Assembly (NCBI GenBank): GCA_051886675.1
Contig: JBJEYH010000132.1
Coordinates: 1-6,298, forward strand
Direction of reading: 5' to 3'
DNA from: UBA11524 sp051886675
GTDB lineage: Bacteria; Bacillota; Clostridia; Christensenellales; Aristaeellaceae
DNA: 6,298 nt
Positions within the stretch are counted from its first letter, which is position 1; each line of letters begins with the position of its first letter. The notes beneath the pieces are model-generated. The model saw only the letters and a program-made list of their open reading frames with translations. It did no database searches and was not told the DNA's origin. Both the position numbers and the translations under genes were made by a program. This document shows, piece after piece, positions 1-5,641 of this stretch.

Positions 1-9
1 GTTGCTCAT
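1..9 (-). CDS. Possible start of the next gene in the pyr operon (first three codons only)
   Basis: Reading the minus strand, an ATG at 9-7 is followed by codons for Ser and Asn before the window ends. A purine-rich AGAGGG lies about 10 nt upstream and could be a ribosome binding site. The position, about 106 nt after the pyrR stop on the same strand, fits a following pyrimidine gene such as a uracil permease or aspartate carbamoyltransferase. Three residues cannot identify it, so this is a placeholder call. Confidence 0.25.
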
Positions 10-62
10 GTGGATGATTCCCTCTTTCCCCTCGTCGGTCGGTCAGAAAAGCTACCATTTGA

Positions 63-91
63 TTTATGTGCACCGGGCAGGAGTCCGGCAA
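63..91 (-). promoter_or_regulatory. Weak candidate promoter between pyrR and the next gene
   Basis: On the minus strand TTGCCG (91-86) and CATAAA (68-63) are separated by 17 nt, each matching four of six consensus positions. It would give a leader of roughly 47 nt to the ATG at position 9. No second PyrR loop or terminator is obvious here. Matches of this quality arise by chance, so this is tentative. Confidence 0.2.
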
Positions 92-115
92 ACACCTGGG
101 ATATGGCCTGCGGCA

Positions 116-676
116 TCAGCGATTGCGGCGGCCCTCATACAGCGCCACGCCGTCGCCGCCGTCGATCTCCTCCACCTGCACGCCGATGCGCTCGTTCTGG
201 GAGGTGGGGACGTTCTTGCCAATAAAGTCCGGGCGGATGGGCAGCTCCCGATGGCCCCGGTCGATCAGCACGGCCAGGCGGATCTTCGCCGGCCGCCCCT
301 GATCCAGGATGGCGTCCATGGCCGCGCGGACGGTACGGCCGGTATGCAGCACGTCGTCCACCAGCACGACGATCTTGCCGGTCACGTCCACGGGCAGGTT
401 CTTGCCCTGCACGGCGATCTGCAGATCGCCGGGATCCCGGTCGTCGCGGTACATGGCGATGTCCACCTCGCCCACGGGCAGCTTCACCTGCTCGTAGCGG
501 GCGATGATATCCGCCAGGCGCTGGGCCAGGGGCACGCCCCTGCGCCGGATGCCCACGAACACCACGTCCTCCAGCGGATTCAGCTGCTCCATCATCTCAT
601 GGGCCATGCGGATCAGCGCGCGGTTCATCGCGTCGCCGCCCATCAGCTGCGCCTTGGGAATGCCGCCTGTCATCAT
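116..676 (-). CDS. pyrR: Bifunctional pyr operon attenuator protein / uracil phosphoribosyltransferase PyrR
   Basis: A 186-residue protein of normal PyrR length. Members of this family bind the leader of pyr mRNA when UMP or UTP is abundant and favour termination; many also make UMP from uracil and PRPP. Visible motifs are GIRRRG (residues 42-47), the type I phosphoribosyltransferase PRPP loop VVLVDDVLHTGRT (103-115), and the family segment starting LIDRGHRELPIRPDFIGKN (from 137). The start was set at 676 because AAGGAGG (691-685) lies 8 nt upstream; the reading frame extends to 775, but that would run through the leader terminator and has no RBS. A second ATG follows immediately (673) and is a possible alternative. 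The attenuator directly upstream supports both identity and autoregulation. It is probably the first gene of a pyr operon running leftwards. Cytoplasmic. Confidence 0.96.
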   Translation of the reverse strand: MMTGGIPKAQLMGGDAMNRALIRMAHEMMEQLNPLEDVVFVGIRRRGVPLAQRLADIIARYEQVKLPVGEVDIAMYRDDRDPGDLQIAVQGKNLPVDVTGKIVVLVDDVLHTGRTVRAAMDAILDQGRPAKIRLAVLIDRGHRELPIRPDFIGKNVPTSQNERIGVQVEEIDGGDGVALYEGRRNR

Positions 677-712
677 GCTGATTGCCTCCTTCAACACAAC
701 CTGCCCTGCGGG

Positions 713-749
713 CAAAAAGAAAACGCCTCTCCCATGGGCTGGGAAGGCG
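713..749 (-). terminator. Regulated intrinsic terminator of the pyrR leader
   Basis: On the minus strand CGCCT (749-745) pairs with AGGCG (728-724), and after a one-base bulge TCCC (744-741) pairs with GGGA (733-730), around a 7-nt loop. TTTTCTTTTT follows directly. It lies between the PyrR-binding loop and the pyrR RBS, the normal place for the pyr attenuator. The segment AAGGC (786-782) at the foot of the PyrR loop is complementary to GCCTT (748-744) in the terminator's upstream arm, so an exclusive antiterminator pairing is possible; that pairing is inferred. Confidence 0.9.
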
Positions 750-782
750 CACACGTCTGCGTATGGTTGAATCACTGCGCAG

Positions 783-814
783 CCTTTTCAGCCTCTCGGT
801 GCTGTCCTTAAAGG
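783..814 (-). promoter_or_regulatory. PyrR-binding stem-loop (anti-antiterminator) in the pyr leader
   Basis: The minus strand has a lower stem CCTTT (814-810) with AAAGG (787-783), a purine-rich 5' internal bulge AAGGA, and an upper stem CAGC (804-801) with GCTG (792-789). The loop-side sequence AGCACCGAGAGGCT (803-790) fits the known PyrR site consensus ARUCCNGNGAGGYU at 12 of 14 positions. In the established mechanism PyrR with UMP stabilises this hairpin, blocks antitermination and allows the downstream terminator to form. Confidence 0.9.
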
Positions 815-836
815 ATTGCTCGGATTACCACGCGGT

Positions 837-865
837 AGTATAGCATGGTTTTTTTCATTTGTAAA
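837..865 (-). promoter_or_regulatory. pyrR promoter (sigma-A type)
   Basis: On the minus strand TTTACA (865-860) and TATACT (842-837) are 17 nt apart, each one mismatch from the vegetative consensus. The expected transcription start is near 830. The transcript then meets the PyrR loop, the terminator and the RBS in the correct order. Confidence 0.85.
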
Positions 866-929
866 GCGTCACGGGCGAACTTTTTTCATTCTTTTTCGTC
901 AATAATTCGCTGCGTCCGCCAATTTCCGC

Positions 930-958
930 TTGACATGCGGGAAGCTTTGTACTATTCT
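930..958 (+). promoter_or_regulatory. Promoter of the GntR-family operon (sigma-A type)
   Basis: A perfect -35 TTGACA (930-935) and a -10 TATTCT (953-958) are separated by 17 nt. Transcription should begin near 965, leaving a leader of about 95 nt to the ATG at 1060. It is back to back with the pyrR promoter, with 64 nt between the two -35 elements. Confidence 0.8.
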
Positions 959-967
959 TGTATACAA
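958..967 (+). promoter_or_regulatory. Candidate GntR/FCD operator TTGTATACAA
   Basis: A perfect 10-bp palindrome, TTGTATACAA, starts at the last base of the -10 and covers the expected transcription start. It resembles operators of FCD-type GntR regulators, for example the TTGGTATACCAA site of UxuR/ExuR. A wider inverted pair, CTTTGTA (945-951) and TACAAAG (963-969), overlaps it. Bound protein here would block RNA polymerase, so autorepression by the next gene is likely. Binding itself is inferred. Confidence 0.65.
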
Positions 968-1000
968 AGTGCAAACAGTAGACAGACCTGCACTTTTTTT
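966..1000 (+). promoter_or_regulatory. Terminator-like hairpin at the 5' end of the GntR transcript
   Basis: AAAGTGCA (966-973) is exactly complementary to TGCACTTT (989-996) around a 15-nt loop, and the T tract runs to 1000. It begins within a base or two of the predicted start site. It could act as a leader attenuator, a 5' stabilising hairpin, or have no role; only three of eight stem pairs are G-C, so termination would be weak. Confidence 0.4.
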
Positions 1001-1059
1001 GATTCGCGCCCCCGCGGATCCCCTCTTCCCCGACGGACCCAGAAAAGGAGCTGTTGACC

Positions 1060-1749
1060 ATGACCAACCTGACCTTCCAGCCCATGATGGAAAGCCGGCC
1101 CATCCGCGAAATCGCCTATGAGGTGCTCAAGCACGCCATCATCACCGGCGAGATTCCCGCAGGCGAACGCATCGTGGAAACCGACTACGCGGAGCGCCTG
1201 CACATCAGCCGCACGCCCCTGCGCGAGGCCCTGCGGAAGCTGGAGCGGGATGGTCTGGTGGAATATGTGCTGCGGCGCGGCGTGGTGGTGCGGGCCTTCA
1301 CCATCGCGGACGTGGAGGAGATCTACACCATCCGCAACGCCCTGGAGATGCTGACCCTGCCCGCCATCATCCGCAACGCCACCGACGCGGACATCGCCGA
1401 CCTGCGCAGCCGCCTGGGCGAGATGGATCTGCTGATGAACGAGCGCAACTTTGACGAGCTGTCCCCCATCACCCGCGCGTTCCACCGGCAGCTGACCAGC
1501 CTGTGCGGCCAGCAGCGGATCCTGCGGGTCATCGAGGGGCAGGACGAGTTCATCACCCGCTTCTCCGCCATGGCCATCCGCCAGGAGGATCGCCTGGCCC
1601 AGGCCCATGAGGAGCACTACAAGCTGGTGGAATTCGTCGAGCAGAAGGATCTGGAGCATTTCCAGAAGCTGATGAACCGCCACATCGAGCGCAGCAAGGA
1701 ATGCTGCCTGCAGGCCCTGGCCGCCCAGCGCGCCCAGCAGAATCTGTAA
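1060..1749 (+). CDS. GntR family transcriptional regulator, FadR/FCD subfamily
   Basis: A 229-residue DNA-binding regulator. Residues about 13-80 form the winged helix-turn-helix with the classic signature SRTPLREALRKLERDGLV (50-67). Residues about 85-220 are an FCD effector domain with three histidines at the usual metal-ligand positions: H142 in AFHRQL, H186 in EEHYKLVE and H208 in NRHIERS. The acidic residue normally four before the first His is Thr138. FCD regulators usually sense organic or sugar acids; the ligand here is unknown. ATG 1060 was chosen because AAAAGGAG (1043-1050) lies 9 nt upstream; the in-frame TTG at 1054 is only 3 nt from it. It is probably autoregulated through TTGTATACAA at its promoter. 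The next gene's Shine-Dalgarno overlaps this stop codon, suggesting cotranscription. Confidence 0.92.
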   Translation: MTNLTFQPMMESRPIREIAYEVLKHAIITGEIPAGERIVETDYAERLHISRTPLREALRKLERDGLVEYVLRRGVVVRAFTIADVEEIYTIRNALEMLTLPAIIRNATDADIADLRSRLGEMDLLMNERNFDELSPITRAFHRQLTSLCGQQRILRVIEGQDEFITRFSAMAIRQEDRLAQAHEEHYKLVEFVEQKDLEHFQKLMNRHIERSKECCLQALAAQRAQQNL

Positions 1750-1763
1750 GGAGCGCGTCACTG

Positions 1764-2552
1764 ATGAAGAACAATTACCACACCCACACCACCCGCTGCT
1801 TCCACGCCGTGGGGCAGGACGAGGACTACGTCCAGGCCGCCATCGACGGCGGCTTTGACCTGCTGGGGTTCGCCGATCACGCGCCCTGGCCCTTCCGCAG
1901 CGGGTTTGTCAGCGGCATCCGCATGGGGATGGACGCCCTGCCGGGATATCTGGCCTCCGTGCGGGAGCTACGGGCGCGCTATGCGGGCCGTCTGCCCATC
2001 CTGCTGGGGCTGGAGAGCGAGTACTTCCCCCGCTACCACGACCATCTGCTGCGCATGCGGGAGCTGGGAGTCAGCTACTACATTCTTGGCCAGCACTACG
2101 CCGACAGCGAGGAGGACACCCCCTACACGGGCCTTGAGTGCCAGACGGACGAAGGCGTGCTGCGCTACGCCGAATCCACGGTGCGGGCCATCCGGACGGG
2201 GCTGTTCATCTACGTGGCGCATCCGGATCTGTTCATGCGCCACCGCACGGACGAGCAGTTCACCCCCGCCTGCGCGGAGGCCGCGGACATGATCTGCCAG
2301 GCGGCGAAGGAGCAGGGCATGCCCATCGAGTACAACCTGCTGGGGCTGGGGAATCTGCTGTCCGGTCAGGGGCGGGGCTATCCCTCCGACCCCTTCTGGC
2401 AGTATGCCCGGAAATATGATAACGATGTCATCCTGGGTGTGGACGCCCACGACCCCGCCCATCTGCGGGACACGGCCCTGTGGCAGGCGGGCATCGACCG
2501 GGTGACGGCGCTGGGGTATCATCTGGTGGAAGCCCTGACGATTCCCGGGTAA
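1764..2552 (+). CDS. PHP-domain phosphoesterase, histidinol-phosphatase-like (HisJ/HisK)
   Basis: A 262-residue PHP-fold metal-dependent phosphoesterase, close in length to PHP histidinol-phosphatases (about 260-270), which remove phosphate from L-histidinol phosphate in histidine synthesis. Metal-site motifs appear in family order: HTH at 6-8, ADH at 37-39, GLESEY at 82-87, GQHY at 109-112, AHPD at 152-155 and GVDAHD at 225-230. All expected ligands are present, so it should be active. No other histidine gene is in view, so the true substrate could be another phosphate ester. ATG 1764 follows AAGGAG (1748-1753), which overlaps the stop codon of the regulator gene; an upstream in-frame CTG at 1701 lies inside that gene and has no RBS. 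Second gene of the probable three-gene operon. Confidence 0.85.
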   Translation: MKNNYHTHTTRCFHAVGQDEDYVQAAIDGGFDLLGFADHAPWPFRSGFVSGIRMGMDALPGYLASVRELRARYAGRLPILLGLESEYFPRYHDHLLRMRELGVSYYILGQHYADSEEDTPYTGLECQTDEGVLRYAESTVRAIRTGLFIYVAHPDLFMRHRTDEQFTPACAEAADMICQAAKEQGMPIEYNLLGLGNLLSGQGRGYPSDPFWQYARKYDNDVILGVDAHDPAHLRDTALWQAGIDRVTALGYHLVEALTIPG

Positions 2553-2591
2553 AGCAGGATTTATTTTGCATATCGCATGGAGGAATGAAGC

Positions 2592-4361
2592 ATGGACTGG
2601 ACATGGGATCTGTCGTACCTGTACAAGAGCTTTGAGGACGAGGCCTTCCTCAGCGACCTGGCGAAGGTGCCCGGGAAGGTGGAAGCCCTGAACGCGCTGC
2701 TCGCCGCCGACATGGACGAGCTGTCCCGGCTGGAAAGGCTGGTGGACGCCCAGGAGGAGCTGAACGCGCTGCTGGAGCGGCTGTTCCTGTTCACGGAGCT
2801 GACGCTGTCGGTGGACGCGGGCAACGCGGTGGCCGCCCAGTATGACGACAAGCTGAACGTGCTGATGAACGACGTGCGGCTGTTCGGCTCGGCGTTCAAC
2901 CGCTACGTGGGGAGCCTGAGCAACCTCGAGGAGCTGATCGCCTCCTCGGAGAAGCTGCAGACGGTGGCCTTCGCCCTGCGGGAGGACGCCCAGGCGGCGG
3001 CCCATACCATCCCCGAGGCCATCGAGCCCTGGATCCTGCAGATGCAGCTGTCCGGCGGCAACGCCTTCTCCCAGCTGCGCGACCGGCTGGACTCCACCCA
3101 CACGGTGGAATTCCGGGGCGAAACCCTGCCGCTGTCCGCCATCCGCGGCAAGGCCCACGATCCCGATCCCGACGTGCGCCGCGAGGCCTACGAGGTGGAA
3201 ATCGCCGGGTACAGGAAGATCGAGCTGCCCATGTCCTACTGCCTGAACAGCATCAAGATGGAGGCCCGCACCCTGGCCAGGGCCAAGGGCTACGACTCCG
3301 TGCTGGACATGACCCTGCAGGAGTGCCGCATGGATCGCCAGACCCTGGACGCCATGTGGACGGCCATCGGCGAATATCTGCCGCACTTCCGCCGCTACCT
3401 GCGGGCCAAGGGCGAATACCTGGGCCATCACGACGGCCTGCCCTTCTACGACCTGTTCGCGCCGGTGGGCAGGAACACCCGCACCTTCACCGTGGAGGAG
3501 GCCCGGCAGAAGCTCATCGAGGAGCTGGGCAAGTTCACCCCGAAGATGGCGGAATTCATCGACAATGCCTTCGAGCAGCGGTGGATCGACATGTTCCCCC
3601 GGGCGGGCAAGAGCGGCGGCGCCTTCTGCGCGGGAGCCCATGCCTTCGACCGGAGCCTGGTGATGACCAACTTCCAGGGCAGCTTCTCCGACGTGAGCAC
3701 CATCGCCCATGAGCTGGGCCATGCCTGGCACAACCGCTGCATGGCGGGCCTGCCCGGCATGATGACCGACGCCCCCATGCCCCTGGCGGAAACGGCCTCC
3801 ATCTTCAACGAGACCATGCTGGCCCATCAGGTGCTCAAGACCGCCACCCCCGAGGAAAAGTTCACCCTCCTGGAAAGCAGCCTGATGGAAATCACCCAGA
3901 CGGCGGTGGACATCTACAGCCGCTACCTGTTCGAGACGGAGGTCATCGACACCCGCGCCGATCACGCCATGACCGTGGACGAGCTGAAGGACGCCATGCT
4001 CCGCGCGCAGGACGCCACCTACGGCGACGGCCTGGACAGGAACTACCGCCATCCCTACATGTGGGCCTGCAAGAGCCACTACTACTCCTCCGGGCTGAAC
4101 TTCTACAACTTCCCCTATGCCTTCGGCGACCTGTTCGGCAAGGGGGTGTTCGCCCAGTGGCTGGAGAAGGGCGACGCCTTTGTGGAGGATTACTGCCGTC
4201 TGCTGCGGTCCTGCGGCTCGGCGTCCATCGCGGACGTGGCGGCCAGCGTGGGCATCGACGTGCGCAGCGTGGACTTCTGGCGGTCGAGCCTGGAGGTTGT
4301 GCGCAAGGATATCGACGAGTTCTGCGCCCTGTGCGCTTCCCAGCAGCCCGAACGCAAATAA
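2592..4361 (+). CDS. pepF: M3 family oligoendopeptidase (PepF-type zinc metallopeptidase)
   Basis: A 589-residue protein of normal length for oligoendopeptidase F. These cytoplasmic zinc enzymes cut short peptides and take part in peptide turnover. The catalytic motif HELGH is at residues 373-377 (within STIAHELGHAWHN), with zinc ligands H373 and H377 and catalytic E374. The likely third ligand is E400 in PLAETASIFNE. The C-terminal part carries the family's aromatic substrate-binding stretch, with YMWACKSHYYSSGLNF followed by YNFPYAFGDLF. The N-terminal third is helical and acidic, typical of the M3B lobe. No signal peptide is visible. ATG 2592 has GGAGG (2579-2583) 8 nt upstream. It starts 39 nt after the PHP gene with no terminator between, so it is probably cotranscribed. 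The exact subfamily, and so the symbol, is less certain than the fold and activity. Confidence 0.93.
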   Translation: MDWTWDLSYLYKSFEDEAFLSDLAKVPGKVEALNALLAADMDELSRLERLVDAQEELNALLERLFLFTELTLSVDAGNAVAAQYDDKLNVLMNDVRLFGSAFNRYVGSLSNLEELIASSEKLQTVAFALREDAQAAAHTIPEAIEPWILQMQLSGGNAFSQLRDRLDSTHTVEFRGETLPLSAIRGKAHDPDPDVRREAYEVEIAGYRKIELPMSYCLNSIKMEARTLARAKGYDSVLDMTLQECRMDRQTLDAMWTAIGEYLPHFRRYLRAKGEYLGHHDGLPFYDLFAPVGRNTRTFTVEEARQKLIEELGKFTPKMAEFIDNAFEQRWIDMFPRAGKSGGAFCAGAHAFDRSLVMTNFQGSFSDVSTIAHELGHAWHNRCMAGLPGMMTDAPMPLAETASIFNETMLAHQVLKTATPEEKFTLLESSLMEITQTAVDIYSRYLFETEVIDTRADHAMTVDELKDAMLRAQDATYGDGLDRNYRHPYMWACKSHYYSSGLNFYNFPYAFGDLFGKGVFAQWLEKGDAFVEDYCRLLRSCGSASIADVAASVGIDVRSVDFWRSSLEVVRKDIDEFCALCASQQPERK

Positions 4362-4364
4362 TGC

Positions 4365-4393
4365 TTGCGTTCCACCGTGCTTTGTGATAGAAT
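4365..4393 (+). promoter_or_regulatory. secG promoter with extended -10
   Basis: TTGCGT (4365-4370) and TAGAAT (4388-4393) are 17 nt apart, and TGA directly before the -10 supplies the extended TGN motif, which compensates for a weak -35. Transcription would start near 4400, about 26 nt before the secG ATG. No terminator separates pepF from secG, so read-through may also contribute. Confidence 0.65.
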
Positions 4394-4425
4394 AACAGGG
4401 CTTGATACTCAAGGAGGTTATTGCC

Positions 4426-4671
4426 ATGGGCGTTGTGAACATCATTCTTTCCGTGATTCTGATTCTTGCCGCGCTGTTCATGATCGTCACCGTGCTGCTG
4501 CAGAGCAGCAACGTGAAGGGTCTGGGCGCCATTGCCGGCCAGATGGACAGCTATTTCAGCAAGAACAAGGCCAAGAGCGTGGAAGCCAAGCTGGCTCTGG
4601 GCACGAAGATCGCCGCGGCGGTGTTTGTGGGCCTGTCCCTGCTGATGCTGGTGCTGGACAAGTTCGCCTGA
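4426..4671 (+). CDS. secG: Preprotein translocase subunit SecG
   Basis: An 81-residue membrane protein with the SecG layout: a transmembrane helix at about residues 4-25, a short conserved cytoplasmic loop (VLLQSSNVKGLGAIAGQM, 23-40), a basic lysine-rich segment to about 55, and a second helix at about 59-78. SecG is the small accessory subunit of the SecYEG channel and assists SecA-driven export. Length and the LLQSS-x-x-x-GLGAIAG loop match Firmicutes SecG. ATG 4426 was chosen because AAGGAGG (4411-4417) lies 8 nt upstream; the in-frame TTG at 4402 is before the RBS and excluded. In many Clostridia secG is followed by an RNase R gene; here a strong terminator follows instead, so the gene appears to be transcribed alone or as the end of the pepF operon. 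Confidence 0.95.
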   Translation: MGVVNIILSVILILAALFMIVTVLLQSSNVKGLGAIAGQMDSYFSKNKAKSVEAKLALGTKIAAAVFVGLSLLMLVLDKFA

Positions 4672-4688
4672 GCCTGATCCCGCCATCA

Positions 4689-4730
4689 CGCAAAATAAGG
4701 CTGTAGCCACGCGGCACAGCCTTTTTTGCG
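4689..4730 (+). terminator. secG intrinsic terminator, probably bidirectional
   Basis: AAGGCTGT (4697-4704) pairs perfectly with ACAGCCTT (4716-4723) around an 11-nt loop. The pairing extends outward with CGCAAAA (4689-4695) against TTTTGCG (4724-4730), leaving a single-base bulge. The T tract at 4722-4727 serves the plus strand, and the A run on the other side gives a T tract for the minus strand. It lies 17 nt after the secG stop. Confidence 0.9.
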
Positions 4731-4890
4731 TTGTCCAGCGACCCCCACCAAGGGAACGCGGCAGCGGAAAAGGGTCAAGGGGCGATGCCTCTTGCGCGGG
4801 TGCAGGGGCGGCGTTAGCCCCTGCGCAGGTCTGGGCGGCAGCCCAGGCGCAACACAAAGAAAAAGAAAAAAAGGAGCGCAAAGAAGCCAG
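4731..4890. other. Noncoding GC-rich spacer with two adjacent hairpins
   Basis: No credible gene is seen. GCAGGGGC (4802-4809) pairs with GCCCCTGC (4817-4824), and CTGGGC (4831-4836) pairs with GCCCAG (4841-4846) around GGCA. An A-rich tract at about 4854-4874 follows. The AAGGAG at 4871-4876 resembles an RBS but no start codon follows at usable distance. The first hairpin shares CCTGCGCAGGGGC, in inverted orientation, with 6154-6166 and may belong to a dispersed palindromic repeat family. Confidence 0.6.
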
Positions 4891-5574
4891 AGTTTCCCAG
4901 CAGGCGACGAAGTCCGCCCGCGCCGGAAACGGCAGGTTGATGCCCCTTCAGGAGAACGGCCCGAAACCAAGTTTCCAAGCAGGCGACGCAGTCCGCCCGC
5001 GCCGGAAACGGCAGGTTGATGCCCCTTCAGGAGAACGGCCCGAAACCAAGTTTCCAAGCAGGCGACGCAGTCCGCCCGCGCCGGAAACGGCAGGTTGATG
5101 CCCCTTCAGGAGAACGGCCCGAACCCCCAGCCTCCCGGCAGCCGACGCAGTCCGCCCGCGCCGGAAACGGCAGGTTGATACCCCTTCAGGAGAACGGCCC
5201 GAACCCCCAGCTTCCCGGCAGCCGACGCAGTCCGCCCGCGCCGGAAACGGCAGGTTGATGCCCCTTCAGGAGAACGGCCCGAACCCAAGTTTCCAAGCAG
5301 GCGACGCAGTCCGCCCGCGTCGGAAACGGCAGGTTGATGCCCCTTCAAGAGAACGGTCCGAAACCAAGTTTCCAAGCAGGCGACGAAGTCCGCCCGCGCC
5401 GGAAACGGCAGGTTGATACCCCTTCAGGAGAACGGCCCGAACCCCCAGCTTCCCGGCAGCCGACGAAGTCCGCCCGCGCCGGAAACGGCAGGTTGATGCC
5501 CCTTCAGGAGAACGGCCCGAACCCCCAGCCTCCCGGCAGCCGACGCAGTCCGCCCGCGCCGGAAACGGCAGGTT
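4891..5574. repeat. 79/80-bp tandem repeat array, eight units plus a partial ninth
   Basis: Units begin with CGACG at 4905, 4984, 5063, 5143, 5223, 5302, 5381, 5461 and 5541, giving spacings of 79, 79, 80, 80, 79, 79, 80 and 80. The last copy stops after about 34 bp, and 4891-4904 resembles the end of a further linker. Each unit has a nearly invariant 61-bp core, including GCCGGAAACGGCAGGTTGAT and CCCCTTCAGGAGAACGG, plus a linker of two kinds: A (18 bp, contains AAGTTTCCAAGCAGG) or B (19 bp, contains CCCGGCAGC). The order is A A B B A A B B. The array is noncoding: 79 and 80 are not multiples of three, so every frame shifts between units. It is not CRISPR, since linkers recur. Function is unknown; slippage or unequal crossing-over explains its growth. 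Confidence 0.95.
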
Positions 5575-5641
5575 CCGGGTTCCGCAAGTCCCCGCGCCAC
5601 CCCACCCCAGTCCCCCCATCATCCTACAGGAGGATCCGAGC

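Noticed and set aside
677..775. N-terminal extension of PyrR by 33 residues
   Set aside because: The extension would be translated from the leader terminator, lacks an RBS, and is not part of normal PyrR length. The AAGGAGG at 691-685 fixes the start at 676.
2..811. Long plus-strand open frame opposite pyrR
   Set aside because: Antisense shadow of pyrR; it also runs through the well-supported pyrR leader and has no recognisable protein features.
952..1761. Open frame antisense to the GntR gene
   Set aside because: No RBS or recognisable domain, and it is fully overlapped by a clear regulator gene with an HTH signature.
1968..4532. An 854-codon open frame on the minus strand, antisense to the PHP gene and pepF
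   Set aside because: It mirrors genuine genes with catalytic motifs on the plus strand. Its composition (rich in His, Gly, Gln and Val) is typical of an antisense frame in GC-rich coding DNA, and no domain is recognisable.
4854..4880. RBS-like AAGGAG in an A-rich tract upstream of the array, suggesting a small gene
   Set aside because: No ATG, GTG or TTG lies at a usable distance downstream, and the following sequence enters the frame-shifting repeats.
4891..5574. CRISPR-like array of repeats and short spacers
   Set aside because: The linkers recur in only two main types and are 18-19 bp, the conserved part is 61 bp, and no cas gene is nearby. This is a tandem repeat, not a CRISPR array.
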